Shown here in pieces: positions 1 through 9,366 of a DNA stretch of 42,076 bases. The DNA comes from Chloroflexota bacterium (GTDB lineage Bacteria > Chloroflexota > Dormibacteria > Aeolococcales > Aeolococcaceae): assembly GCA_005880445.1 (NCBI GenBank), contig VBGJ01000070.1, positions 1-42,076 on the forward strand, in the 5' to 3' direction. Position 1 is the stretch's first letter. Each line of letters starts with the position of its first letter. A program made the translations under genes and the position numbers. The notes below the pieces were generated by a model. The model was not told the origin of the DNA and ran no database searches. It worked only from the letters and a program-made list of their open reading frames with translations.

Positions 1-748
1 CGACGCCGTCCGACGCGGATGGCTGCAGCGGGAGCGATGTGACGTCGACGCCGCGCGGGATCGCGAAGCGAATACGCGTGTGCCGTTCGGTCCCCGCGCG
101 CAGCGCCTCCGGCGTCCCCTGTGCGACTACGACACCGCCGGCGATCACGCAGATGCGATCGGCGAGATACTGCGCCTCGTCCATGTAGTGCGTCGTCAGC
201 AGGATCGTTTTGCCCAGGCGCCGCAGGTTGCGGATGATCTCCCAAGCATTGCGTCGAGCCGACGGATCGAAGCCAGTCGTCGGTTCATCCAGAAAGATGA
301 GCTCGGGGTCGCCGACCAGCCCCAGCGCCACGTCGAGGCGCCGTTGCTGGCCCCCCGACAGCGTTTTGACGCGCGCGTCCGCCTTCTCGGTCAGGCCGAC
401 GAGGTCGAGGATCTCATCGGTGGGCCGGGGCGCGGGATAGAAACCGCGGTACAGGTCGATCAGCTCGGTCACCGAAAGCAGCGGGGGCACCTCTGCCTCC
501 TGCAGCACCAGGCCGACCCGCTCGCGAAGCCGGCGCCCGCCTCGACGTGGGTCGACGCCGAGCACGCTGACGTCACCGCCGTCGCGGTTGCGGTAGCCCT
601 CGAGGATTTCGACGATCGTCGTCTTGCCGGCGCCGTTCGGCCCCAACAGACCGAACACCTCCCCCGCTTCCACCGTAAAGCTCACGCCGCGCACGGCCTC
701 GACCGGTCCGTACGACTTGTGCAGGCCATCGACGACGACCGCAGCCAC
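1..748 (-). CDS. ABC transporter ATP-binding protein (drug/antibiotic exporter type), 3' end beyond window
   Basis: Manual minus-strand translation from GTG at 748 gives VAAVVVDGLHKSYGPVEAVRGVSF...GLLGPNGAGKTT (Walker A)...LSGGQQRRLD (signature)...LIFLDEPTTGFD (Walker B)...TTHYMDEAQ; AGGAG-like RBS upstream. Not listed in the ORF track because it runs off the window. Confidence 0.9.
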   Translation of the reverse strand, partial: MAAVVVDGLHKSYGPVEAVRGVSFTVEAGEVFGLLGPNGAGKTTIVEILEGYRNRDGGDVSVLGVDPRRGGRRLRERVGLVLQEAEVPPLLSVTELIDLYRGFYPAPRPTDEILDLVGLTEKADARVKTLSGGQQRRLDVALGLVGDPELIFLDEPTTGFDPSARRNAWEIIRNLRRLGKTILLTTHYMDEAQYLADRICVIAGGVVVAQGTPEALRAGTERHTRIRFAIPRGVDVTSLPLQPSASDGV

Positions 749-824
749 CCGACTCTCCTGTCTGACGATAGGTCACAGATTCGTTGCGCCATGGTGCCAG
801 AGTCGGCAAAGGGGCCCGCCGACA

Positions 825-2618
825 ATGAGCCGCAGCGCGATGACTCTTGCGGCTGTGAATGTTGATGTGCTGCGTCAAGGCTGGGACGACGCTGTCTCTG
901 CGCTTGCGCCCGATCTGCCCGAGGTGAGCGCGATGCTGGGAGCACGCCTCGAGCAGGCTGAGCGCGAAGGCCGGCTGGACGAGGCCTCGCTGCTCGCCAT
1001 AGTCGACGACGTGCGAGCGGCGACAGCCCGTGCCGGAGGCGCGGACGTCGCTCGACCCCTCACCCGGCGGCTGCAACGCGCAGTGTACGAGTACCTGCTC
1101 TCGCTGGACGCGCTCGCGCCCCAAGAGACGGCGCCGGCGCCGGTCGTGACCGTGTCGCATGAAGTGCGCGGCGATCTCATCGGCGTCGAAGAGGTGGCCG
1201 AGCTGGCCGGACGCCAGGCGACGAGAGCTGAAGCCGCCGAACCCGCCGGCGACGACGCGCCCGCTGCGGAAGCAGCACCGATGGAGGTGGCGCCGCCGAA
1301 GGATCAACCCCACGTCGAAGCTCCTCCTCCCGGCGAGGCACTCGATGGCGACTTGGATGCGGAGCCAGACGTACCGGAAGCCGCAGAGACACAGCCTGAG
1401 GTGGTGCCCGAGGCGAGCGCGGGCGATGCCGGGTCCGAGTCGGTGGCGGCCGATCCCGCCGCGGCTGAGCTCGGAAAGGCGGAGGCGGAGGCGAGTGCCG
1501 AACCGTCCGCGGTCGAGACCGAGGCCGCGCAGGTCGACGAGGACACATCGGAGAGCACGCCGGCGGCCGACGACACCGTGAAGAGCGAGACCGCTGAGGC
1601 CGCACCACCCGAGGCAAACGGGGACGGGTCGCGCGATGGAGCGCGACGGTTGCGGTTCATGATCTTCCGCCAGCCGGCCCGCCGAGAGGAAGCACCCAAG
1701 GCACCGGAAGCGTCGCCGGCACCGGAAGCGATCCCTGCCACGGACACGTCCCCACTCCCGGATGCATCCGCTGCACCGGACGCATCCCCTGCACCGGACG
1801 GGGCTGTGGCCCCGCCCTACCCCGTCGCGCCACGCGACGGATTCCACCTCACCGACTATCCGGATCTTCTGCCGCCATCGCGCCCGGATGACAAGGGCCG
1901 CGTGACGATCCTCGAGGACTTCGAGCCGCCGCCGGCACCGCCTGCCCCGGCACCGCCTACCCCGGTTCGCGACGTCTCGGTCCCAGCTTCGGCTGAACCT
2001 CCGCCAACCCAGCACGCCGCCGAACCGGAGGTTCCGGTGCTCGCCGCCCAGCCGGCGCCGGACGATAAGGGCTGGCACATTCGCAAGTCGGGGCGGAACC
2101 AGCCGGGTGACGGCCGGAACGGAACGCCCGAGCAACTCGCCGACGAAGACGACTCGGAGAGCCGGGCGCGGTTCGAGAACGACCCGGTCGTCGTCGAGGC
2201 GCGGCACCAGATCGGCGACCGGCTGCGCCGACGTCGGTGCGACGAAGCTGCTTCCCTCCTCCAGAAGCTCGCCGCGGAAGTGGGCGGACGGCAGGTCTCC
2301 GAGCTCGCCCTCGACGCCGGAGACCGGTGCCGCGCACTGGGCAAGGCGAACGCGGCGCTGAGCTGCTACCTGGCGGCATCGCGATCGGATCCTGTCCACG
2401 AACCGCCGCTGATGCGTCTCGCGGACATCTGCCTCGACGACAGAGACATCGAACTGGCCGTCTCATACCTCGAGCGAGTCGCGCGGCTTCGACGTATGCG
2501 CGACGACCACAAGGGCGCGCTGCGCATCTATCGAAAGATCACCACCGTGGCGCCGTATCGCGATGACATCCTCGCCGTGCTCATGCGCGCGCAAGCAACG
2601 GGGCGTTTCGAGGAATGA
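825..2618 (+). CDS. TPR-like protein with long acidic/Ala-Pro-rich low-complexity middle region
   Basis: ORF 624..2618; likely start at the internal Met at 825 (MSRSAMTLAAVNVDVL). C-terminal helical repeats (DAGDRCRALGKANAALSCYLAASRSDP...AVSYLERVARLRRMRDDHKGALRIYRKI) look TPR-like. Directly upstream of cpaB. Confidence 0.7.
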   Translation: MSRSAMTLAAVNVDVLRQGWDDAVSALAPDLPEVSAMLGARLEQAEREGRLDEASLLAIVDDVRAATARAGGADVARPLTRRLQRAVYEYLLSLDALAPQETAPAPVVTVSHEVRGDLIGVEEVAELAGRQATRAEAAEPAGDDAPAAEAAPMEVAPPKDQPHVEAPPPGEALDGDLDAEPDVPEAAETQPEVVPEASAGDAGSESVAADPAAAELGKAEAEASAEPSAVETEAAQVDEDTSESTPAADDTVKSETAEAAPPEANGDGSRDGARRLRFMIFRQPARREEAPKAPEASPAPEAIPATDTSPLPDASAAPDASPAPDGAVAPPYPVAPRDGFHLTDYPDLLPPSRPDDKGRVTILEDFEPPPAPPAPAPPTPVRDVSVPASAEPPPTQHAAEPEVPVLAAQPAPDDKGWHIRKSGRNQPGDGRNGTPEQLADEDDSESRARFENDPVVVEARHQIGDRLRRRRCDEAASLLQKLAAEVGGRQVSELALDAGDRCRALGKANAALSCYLAASRSDPVHEPPLMRLADICLDDRDIELAVSYLERVARLRRMRDDHKGALRIYRKITTVAPYRDDILAVLMRAQATGRFEE

Positions 2619-2729
2619 TCAGTCACGTCGGCTGTGCCCGATGCGGTGCGGCACGCGATCTGTTTGTTACCGAAAGGCGATGCTGCCCGGCGCGGCTTGG
2701 GGCACACTCGTTGCGGTCCTCGCGGCCTA

Positions 2730-2746
2730 GCGGCGGATCCCGCCGC
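2730..2746. promoter_or_regulatory. Perfect hairpin (7-bp stem, 3-nt loop) in the leader of cpaB
   Basis: GCGGCGG-ATC-CCGCCGC; a second weaker hairpin GGCGG...CCGCC lies at 2757..2774. No following T tract, so not a clear intrinsic terminator. Confidence 0.35.
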
Positions 2747-2806
2747 ATCAGCTGACGGCGGCTGCTCAACCGCCAAACCAACCGTCTGACAGCGCAAGGA
2801 GAACAG

Positions 2807-3643
2807 GTGGCCATACAGGCGAACAAACCGAACAACCGAGTGTTCCTCCTCCTGGGGATCCTGCTCGCCGCACTCGCGTTCGGCGGCGTGCTCTTTGCGC
2901 TTCGCCAGAATGGGGGCAATACGTCCACCGTTGTGGTCGCCAAGCACAGCATCCCCGCGGGCACGACACTCACGAGCGACCTCGTCAACACTGTGTCCGA
3001 GCCGAGCAGCGCGGTGCCCTCCGATGCGTACACGGTGACCACAGCCGTGGTGGGCAAGACTTCACAAGTCACGATCGGCGCCAACGACCCCATCGTGCCG
3101 GCGTTCTTCGCTGCGCAGCCGCTTGCCGCACAGGCCTCGACCAACGGCGGCACAGCGCCCGTGTCGATCGAGGGATCGATCACCAAGGGCTACGTGGCGC
3201 TTGCGATCCCCACGAACCTGAGCGGAACCGGCATCACGGGCAACACCGGTGACCAGTCGTCCGTCGGCTACTACATCATCCCCGGCGATCACATCGACAT
3301 CCTCATCGTCACCAATCCGGGCGCCCCGAATGCGGCCGTGCGCTTCTCGTTCCAGGATGTTCCGGTGCTGCGTGTCGGTGCCTCCGGCTCATCGGGCGCG
3401 CCGAGCGTCTTCGTCGTCGAAGTGCCTCGCAGCCAGGCCGAGCTGATCACCACGGTTCTGTCCAACAACAACACCGCCGAGGGCGTCAAGTACGTGCTAC
3501 GTCCCACCTCGGAATGGGGCAAGGTCGGGCCCGACAACTCGAAGTACACGCCCAACTACGAAGACAACTCCGGCCCGCCGCCACCCCCGGTGAAGGACGG
3601 CGGGGTCAATGCGGCCGCGCTGAAAGCGCTCTTCGGCGGCTGA
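2807..3643 (+). CDS. cpaB: Flp pilus assembly protein CpaB/RcpC (SAF domain)
   Basis: N-terminal TM then VVVAKHSIPAGTTLTSDLV...VGKTSQVTIGANDPIV; RBS AAGGAG before the GTG start; followed by tadB and tadC. Confidence 0.85.
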   Translation: MAIQANKPNNRVFLLLGILLAALAFGGVLFALRQNGGNTSTVVVAKHSIPAGTTLTSDLVNTVSEPSSAVPSDAYTVTTAVVGKTSQVTIGANDPIVPAFFAAQPLAAQASTNGGTAPVSIEGSITKGYVALAIPTNLSGTGITGNTGDQSSVGYYIIPGDHIDILIVTNPGAPNAAVRFSFQDVPVLRVGASGSSGAPSVFVVEVPRSQAELITTVLSNNNTAEGVKYVLRPTSEWGKVGPDNSKYTPNYEDNSGPPPPPVKDGGVNAAALKALFGG

Positions 3644-3647
3644 CCGG

Positions 3648-4625
3648 GTGAACCCGGCCTCCCTGATCGCCGCCGCGCTCGTCGCGTCGTCGGTCCTCGC
3701 CTTCGCCGCCTTCTTCATGAGCGGGCGCAACAGCCAGGCTGAGGAGATCGCACGGCGGCTCAATCGATATGGCGGCGTGGCGGTGGCGGCGGCACCGACG
3801 CGGCAGAGCACGGGCAACGCACTTCGCGACGCTCTCGACTCGGTCACGTCCGCGCTCAACCCCGTCCTGTCACGCAGCTCGCACACGGGAAAACTTGCAG
3901 ACGACCTGCAGAAGGCCGACCTGAAGCTGAAGTCGTCCGAATGGCTGCTGGCCGTGGTCGGCATCGGCGTGCTGGTGGGCTTGGTCGTCGCGCTCCGGTT
4001 TGGCTCAGTGATCGCGTTCATCCCCTGCCCCATCGTCGTCTGGATTCTCTCGGGGTTCTTCCTCAAGTTTCGGCAGCGGCGGCGCACGCGGGCGTTCAAC
4101 AACCAGCTCGGCGACACCATCATGCTGATGAGCAACGCGCTGAAGGCGGGCCATTCGTTCGCTCAGGCCCTCTCGTCCGTGGCGAAGAATGCCAACCCGC
4201 CGATCTCCGAGGAGTTCTCCCGCGCCACGCGCGAGATCGCACTGGGCATCAACGTCGACGACGCGTTGAACCACATGGTCGAGCGCAACAAGTCGGAAGA
4301 CTTCGATCTGTTGGTGACCGCCGTGCAGATCCAGCGCGTAGTCGGCGGAAACCTCGCCGAGATCCTGGACACGATCGCGTACACGATCCGTGAGCGCATC
4401 CGCATCCAGGGTGAGATCCGCACACTCACGGCACAAGCGCGCACCTCGGGTTGGATCATCACCGTGCTTCCCTTCGCGCTTGCCGGCGCCCTGGCATTGA
4501 TCTCACCGAGTTACTTCGGCCCATTCCTCACCGATCCACTCGGCCACATCATGATCGGAATAGGCTTGGTGTCCATCGCTATAGGCGCAGCCGCGATCCA
4601 GAAGATCGTGCGCATCGAGGTCTGA
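3648..4625 (+). CDS. tadB: Tad pilus inner-membrane platform protein TadB (T2SSF domain)
   Basis: MLMSNALKAGHSFAQALSSVAKNANPPISEEFSRATREIALGINVDDAL...QIQRVVGGNLAEILDTIAYTIRERIRIQGEIRTLTAQAR is typical T2SSF/TadB. Confidence 0.9.
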   Translation: MNPASLIAAALVASSVLAFAAFFMSGRNSQAEEIARRLNRYGGVAVAAAPTRQSTGNALRDALDSVTSALNPVLSRSSHTGKLADDLQKADLKLKSSEWLLAVVGIGVLVGLVVALRFGSVIAFIPCPIVVWILSGFFLKFRQRRRTRAFNNQLGDTIMLMSNALKAGHSFAQALSSVAKNANPPISEEFSRATREIALGINVDDALNHMVERNKSEDFDLLVTAVQIQRVVGGNLAEILDTIAYTIRERIRIQGEIRTLTAQARTSGWIITVLPFALAGALALISPSYFGPFLTDPLGHIMIGIGLVSIAIGAAAIQKIVRIEV

Positions 4626-4626
4626 G

Positions 4627-5574
4627 ATGTCGCTGCTCGCTGTCGTCATCGCCGCCGCAGCTGCGGTCGGTGTGCTCTTGATCGTCTTCGGCCTGACACT
4701 CTCGATCTCACCGCGACCGGGAGACCTCCTCGAAGCGCGACTCGCGCAGTTCACCGAGGAGGGTCGCGCTCCCACGACCCTTTCCGAGGTCGAGCTGTCG
4801 ATGCCGCTCTTCGAACGAGTGGTCCGCCCCATGCTCGACGGCCTTGGCGCATTCACCACACGCTTCCTGCACGCGGGAAGCCTCGAGGGTTTGCAGGACA
4901 GGCTCAACCTCGCTGGCCGCCCGTGGGGCATCACAGCGAGTGGTTTCGCCGCGCTGCGCATCCTCTCGCTGCTGCTCTTCACATGCGTCGGCCTGGCGCT
5001 GACCATCGTCATGCAGTTCGAGATGCCCACCCTGCTCCTGGGGCCGGTGGGTGGTGGTGCACTCGGCTACCTCATGCCGCAAATGACGGTTTCACGCAGG
5101 ATCAAGAAGCGGCAGAAGAAGATCCTGCTCGCGATGCCGAGCGCACTCGATCTGCTGACGATCAGCGTGGAGGCCGGGCTCAGCTTCGACGCAGCCTTGA
5201 TGCGCGTCGCGGAGAAGTACCAGAACGCGCTGACCCAGGAGCTCACGCAGGTGCTCAACGAAGTGCGTCTTGGACGGCCGCGGATCGACGCCCTCGACGA
5301 TATGGCGAAACGATGCCACGTCGAAGAGCTGACCAACTTCGTGCAAGCGATCATCCAGTCGGAGCAGCTCGGTGTCGGTATCGCCAACGTGCTGCGCATC
5401 CAGTCTGAGGAGATTCGCCGCCGCCGCCGTCAGCGTGCCGAGGAGCTGGGACAGAAAGCTCCGTTGAAAATGCTCTTTCCCATGGTCGGGTGCATCTTCC
5501 CGACGCTGTTCATCGTTCTCCTGGGCCCGGCGGTCATCGAGGTGGCGCACACCCTCGGCGGCAAATCGGGCTGA
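4627..5574 (+). CDS. tadC: Tad pilus inner-membrane platform protein TadC (T2SSF domain)
   Basis: LLTISVEAGLSFDAALMRVAEKY...FVQAIIQSEQLGVGIANVLRIQSEEIRRRRRQRAEELGQKAPLKMLFPMVGCIFPTLFIVLLGPA. Confidence 0.9.
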   Translation: MSLLAVVIAAAAAVGVLLIVFGLTLSISPRPGDLLEARLAQFTEEGRAPTTLSEVELSMPLFERVVRPMLDGLGAFTTRFLHAGSLEGLQDRLNLAGRPWGITASGFAALRILSLLLFTCVGLALTIVMQFEMPTLLLGPVGGGALGYLMPQMTVSRRIKKRQKKILLAMPSALDLLTISVEAGLSFDAALMRVAEKYQNALTQELTQVLNEVRLGRPRIDALDDMAKRCHVEELTNFVQAIIQSEQLGVGIANVLRIQSEEIRRRRRQRAEELGQKAPLKMLFPMVGCIFPTLFIVLLGPAVIEVAHTLGGKSG

Positions 5575-5590
5575 CCCCCGCCGGGGTCAG
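5571..5590. terminator. Terminator-like hairpin shared by convergent genes
   Basis: CTGACCCC-CGCC-GGGGTCAG: 8-bp perfect stem, 4-nt loop. Contains the stop codons of both tadC (5572-5574) and the minus-strand ORF (5587-5589). Confidence 0.5.
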
Positions 5591-6438
5591 GCGTTCGTCT
5601 CGACTCGCTCTTCGCTGAGGCGCTGCAGGGTCCGCTCGAGGAGCCGGCGCCGGCGCACCCTCCATCGTTCCCGCAGCACGACGTTCGAGCGGTACACGTC
5701 GGGCTCATCGGCCGCGTCATCGCCCCGCTGCAACGCCAGCACTTCACTGCGCAGCTCGCTGAGCCGCAACGCGCCGATCACCTCCACCGCAGCGTGGACC
5801 CGCGCTTCCTCCCCGGATGCGAGCCAGCCGGCGAGCGCCTCCACGAGATCCTCGCGACCCTCTTCGAGGATGGTGTGCGCATACCGCTGCACCTCGACGG
5901 TCAGCGCCTCGATGTGGGATTCGATGCGCCGTTCGACGTAGGCGAGGATCGCGTCACGCGCAGCCTGGTAGGCGAGGACCGCGGCCAAGCCGGGCGCGGC
6001 ACGGCCCAGCAGCAGCTTCTCGAATGGCGTCAGCTCGAGATACCCGAGCTGCTCCGCGGCGATGGAGACGAGCCAGGGGCTCCCGTCCGCACGTAGCAGG
6101 GCCAGGTCCTGCGGCAGCTTGGGCTGCCGCCACGCGTATAGACCGCGTGCAGCCGCCTTCAGCGTGGCCACCGATTCTCGATTGAGCGTGTAGCGGTGAA
6201 TGCTCACCGCAGACGCATCGCTCGTGCTGCCGAGGTGCGGGGCCAGCTCGTCGAGCACCTCGCGCGCCGCTGGGTCACCCGAATCCCGCGGGACGGCGAG
6301 CACAAACGTGGCGCACTGCGTCAATGCGCAGTCGAGGAGTGCATCGTAGTCGGCGCCGACCGGCTCGTCGATGAGGTCGTACGTCTTGCGCGCCGACACG
6401 TCGGAGCGCGAGGTGCGCAGAAGCTGTCGCGTTGCCAT
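5587..6438 (-). CDS. Hypothetical protein, helical, no family recognised
   Basis: Open 283-aa ORF (MATRQLLRTSRSDVSARKTYDLIDEPVGADYDALLDCALTQ...), convergent with tadC; no motif recognised. Confidence 0.6.
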   Translation of the reverse strand: MATRQLLRTSRSDVSARKTYDLIDEPVGADYDALLDCALTQCATFVLAVPRDSGDPAAREVLDELAPHLGSTSDASAVSIHRYTLNRESVATLKAAARGLYAWRQPKLPQDLALLRADGSPWLVSIAAEQLGYLELTPFEKLLLGRAAPGLAAVLAYQAARDAILAYVERRIESHIEALTVEVQRYAHTILEEGREDLVEALAGWLASGEEARVHAAVEVIGALRLSELRSEVLALQRGDDAADEPDVYRSNVVLRERWRVRRRRLLERTLQRLSEERVETNA

Positions 6439-6641
6439 CCTCGTCCCTATGTGTTTCGGGCAGATCGTATCAGTAGGACGGCGGAATCGCCCCGAGAATC
6501 ACCGTCAAGGGCGCCGCGGCCAGCCTGATGAACGGAGCCATCGGGGCTTGTCAAAGCGTTGACGCGGCGGAGTGACGATTGCGGCAGATCCGTCACAGAT
6601 ATCGCATTGCCCGGGGGACAGGCCGGTGCTACGTTCGCGCC

Positions 6642-7244
6642 GTGGTGGCACTCGTCGCTTCCCTGGACACCTCGCTTGGCACCCTCACAGCGGACTTCGT
6701 GCTGCTCGCGTTGGTGGTGGTGAACGGCTATTTGGGCTGGCGCCTCGGCCTAATGCGGCGGCTCGTCGGCTTCGCCGGGCTGTACGTGGGGGTTCTGGCA
6801 GCGAGCAACATCGGCAACGGACTTGCTGCGATGTTTGCGCCGCACAGTCTGTACGCGAATGCCTGGATGTTCACCGCCGTGCTCATCTTTGTCGTCGTGC
6901 TGTTCGAAGCGCTCGGTTGGGCGTTCAACGAGCGCCTGCAGCGCATCGTCGTCTTCGTCTTCGACCGCATCGTCGGCACCGCCACCGGCGTAATCGTCGG
7001 CGTCGCGCAAGCCCTGGTCCTGTTCCTGGTGGCGTATGCAGTCGCCGGAGTACCCGCGACCAATTCCAACGACGCTCCACCGGGACGCGCTTCTGCCGCG
7101 CAGGCGATTCAAGCGTCCACGCTGGGCGGCCAGGTGGTACGCATGGAGCCGCAAGCGCGTGCGGTGTTCGGTCCAGTGCTGCCGAGCGACCTCACGGATC
7201 ACCTCGCCCAGGGAACACAGATCTCCACGCTGCCCGGCGTGTAG
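6642..7244 (+). CDS. CvpA family membrane protein
   Basis: ADFVLLALVVVNGYLGWRLGLMRRLVGFAGLYVGVLAASNIGNGL...RLQRIVVFVFDRIVGTATGVIVGVAQALVLF is the CvpA pattern; GTG start at 6642 or 6645 is more likely than the track start 6579. Confidence 0.75.
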   Translation: MVALVASLDTSLGTLTADFVLLALVVVNGYLGWRLGLMRRLVGFAGLYVGVLAASNIGNGLAAMFAPHSLYANAWMFTAVLIFVVVLFEALGWAFNERLQRIVVFVFDRIVGTATGVIVGVAQALVLFLVAYAVAGVPATNSNDAPPGRASAAQAIQASTLGGQVVRMEPQARAVFGPVLPSDLTDHLAQGTQISTLPGV

Positions 7245-7250
7245 AGGATC

Positions 7251-7673
7251 TCAGCCCTCGCCGGAGCCCGATTCCGTCGCTGCCGCGTCGGAAGTTTGCT
7301 CCCGTGGCTGGAAGAACGAGCCCACCACGGCCCCCAGGCCAACCAGGTTGAACGGCTTCGTGATCAGGTGATTGGCGCCCGCGAGACGCGCGCGCTCCAC
7401 GTCATCGTCGCCGGAGAGCGCCGAGAACATCAGCACTGGCACGTCAGCCGTCTGCGAATTGGTGCGGATCCTCCGGCAGACTTCAATCCCGTCCATGCCG
7501 GGCATCATGATGTCGAGTACCACGAGGTCCGGCCGGTTTGCGCCGATCTCCGTCAGACCGTCCTCGCCGCTTTCGGCGGTGACCACGTCGTAGCCCTCGA
7601 TGCCGAGGTACATGGCGACGATGTGGAGCAGCCGCGGATCGTCGTCGACGATGAGAACGCGCCCGCGACTCAT
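7251..7673 (-). CDS. Single-domain response regulator (receiver)
   Basis: MSRGRVLIVDDDPRLLHIVAMYLGIEGYDVVTAESGEDGLTEIGANRPDLVVLDIMMPGMDGIEVCRRI...PVLMFSAL...GANHLITKPFN; conserved DDD, D and K present. Confidence 0.92.
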   Translation of the reverse strand: MSRGRVLIVDDDPRLLHIVAMYLGIEGYDVVTAESGEDGLTEIGANRPDLVVLDIMMPGMDGIEVCRRIRTNSQTADVPVLMFSALSGDDDVERARLAGANHLITKPFNLVGLGAVVGSFFQPREQTSDAAATESGSGEG

Positions 7674-8416
7674 GCGGCGCCCTCTGCGGAATCGCCCATG
7701 CGCAGCCGCGATGCGAGCTGGAGCTCGCGCTCGCGCAACAACCCGCGCTCGACTGCATCGAGGACCCTTTGATTGAACGCCTCTCGTTCTCTGCGGTCGG
7801 TGTCGGGATCCACCGGCTCGCTGCCCCGGCGTTCGGTGATCCACGGCGGTGACAGCCTGCCGACGACATTCGCGCCGACCTTGACCGCGAGCTCGTCGTC
7901 ATGCGCCTCCTCCACCATCAGGCTCACGCGACGGCTGACGCCCGTGTGGGTCACGAGCTTCCAGGCTCGTTCCCAGGCGCGCAGCCTGTCCACCCCGGTG
8001 AAGACGAGGACCACTGGGTCGGCGATCAACTCGCCGCCTTCCGTATCCAGCTCGTGCAGCAGCAAGCGCCAGACATCGCCGTCGAGCTGCCGCGCCACCC
8101 ACGCGACGAGCGACGGCGCCCGGTTGTCGAGGTCGGGAAGCGGCGTGACCAGCGTCGAGTCCGCGACGGGCAGCGCGCTGACCACTCCGGCATGGCGCCG
8201 GCAGTACAGATGTCCCTCGACGATGACACGGTGCTGCGGGCACCAGGCGGTGCGGCACTGACGCGCGCGCCGATCAGCATACTCGCAGGCAATTGCGGTC
8301 ATGGCTGAACAGCCATCGACGGTGCACGGTAGCGTGCCCTCGCGCTGCGCGAGCTCCTGATAGCGGGGTGGGGAGTCCTGAGGACCAGGGAACGCTGGAG
8401 TCACTGCACTGACCAT
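7670..8416 (-). CDS. Cys/His-rich N-terminal zinc-binding-like protein of unknown function
   Basis: LPCTVDGCSAMTAIACEYADRRARQCRTAWCPQHRVIVEGHLYCRRHAG; its stop overlaps the response-regulator start (ATGA). Confidence 0.6.
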   Translation of the reverse strand: MVSAVTPAFPGPQDSPPRYQELAQREGTLPCTVDGCSAMTAIACEYADRRARQCRTAWCPQHRVIVEGHLYCRRHAGVVSALPVADSTLVTPLPDLDNRAPSLVAWVARQLDGDVWRLLLHELDTEGGELIADPVVLVFTGVDRLRAWERAWKLVTHTGVSRRVSLMVEEAHDDELAVKVGANVVGRLSPPWITERRGSEPVDPDTDRREREAFNQRVLDAVERGLLRERELQLASRLRMGDSAEGAA

Positions 8417-8429
8417 AACATCGCCGTGG

Positions 8430-9167
8430 TCACCAGAACAGAGGAATCAAGCGTTTGGTCCGCGCTGCGTATGCGCGGTACGCAGGAAATGTTCTCTGCA
8501 GCAGTCGCTCCTCAAACGACGCGCGCGTCAACTGCACCGCGATGAACGGGATGACTGTCACGACTGCCCACAGCGCCGGGCGCGAGATCACGATGGCAAG
8601 CGCGGCGAGTATCTCGGCTGCATACAGCGGGTGCCTGATCAGACGGTACGGACCGCCGGTGACCAGCCGCCGCGCCTCTGGAATGATGCTCAAGCTGCGC
8701 CGCAGGAACAGCAATCCGGAGACCGCCACCGAGAACGCCACGATCGTCAGCGGTGTGGACGCGTCGCGGAGCGCATCCGGCGGCGTGAACAGCGCGGGAT
8801 CCGGGAAGGCGCCCACCACGAGAAGCATCGTGGTGCCGATCAGTCCCGCAGCCCTGGCGATCAGTCGCCCGTCCCTGGCAGTGGGCCGGGGGCGGGTCAG
8901 ATAGATTCCGACAGGAATGGCACAAAACAGAAAGTAGAGCCCCGCCGGCAGCGGCCCCGCGACCACATCGAGAGGGCTGGCATGCGCCGGCAGCCGGTGC
9001 ACCTGGGGTACCAGGTTGAAGACCACCACCCGGTAGCCAAGCACGGCGAAGAGCACCGCGGGCAGGGACCGGCCGAACACGAGGAAGCGGATCTCCTCGA
9101 GCCGCACCCGCACGCGGCTCGCGGATCCCTTCAGGTGATGGGCGCGATCCAGCGCGCGCTCGGCCAT
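8430..9167 (-). CDS. Isoprenylcysteine carboxyl methyltransferase (ICMT)/PEMT-like membrane methyltransferase
   Basis: Several TMs and the C-terminal motif RRLVTGGPYRLIRHPLYAAEILAAL...RASFEERLLQRTFPAYRAYAARTKRLIPLFW. Confidence 0.8.
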   Translation of the reverse strand: MAERALDRAHHLKGSASRVRVRLEEIRFLVFGRSLPAVLFAVLGYRVVVFNLVPQVHRLPAHASPLDVVAGPLPAGLYFLFCAIPVGIYLTRPRPTARDGRLIARAAGLIGTTMLLVVGAFPDPALFTPPDALRDASTPLTIVAFSVAVSGLLFLRRSLSIIPEARRLVTGGPYRLIRHPLYAAEILAALAIVISRPALWAVVTVIPFIAVQLTRASFEERLLQRTFPAYRAYAARTKRLIPLFW

Positions 9168-9348
9168 GGCGGGAGTCTAGGCCAGGCCCAACCTGGGCAA
9201 CCGGACCGTGTCCCGGTTGTCATACCCTCCCCACCGGATCGGATTCTTTACGCGTCTCCGGGTGCTGTCGGACCCTTTGTTACGGTTCCTTAGCAGTCAG
9301 GCCATTCCATCGTTCCAGCCGGGCGTCATAGTCGCAGACAGCCAGATG

Positions 9349-9366
9349 AGCGGCTAATTTGCCGCT
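9349..9366 (+). promoter_or_regulatory. Hairpin in the flp pilin 5' leader
   Basis: AGCGGC-TAATTT-GCCGCT, 6-bp perfect stem, about 30 nt upstream of the AAAAGGAGGT RBS. Confidence 0.3.

Noticed and set aside
573-2399. 608-aa minus-strand ORF opposite the TPR gene
   Set aside because: Arg/Gly/Cys-rich antisense shadow of a GC-rich gene; overlaps the real ABC ATPase start in another frame.
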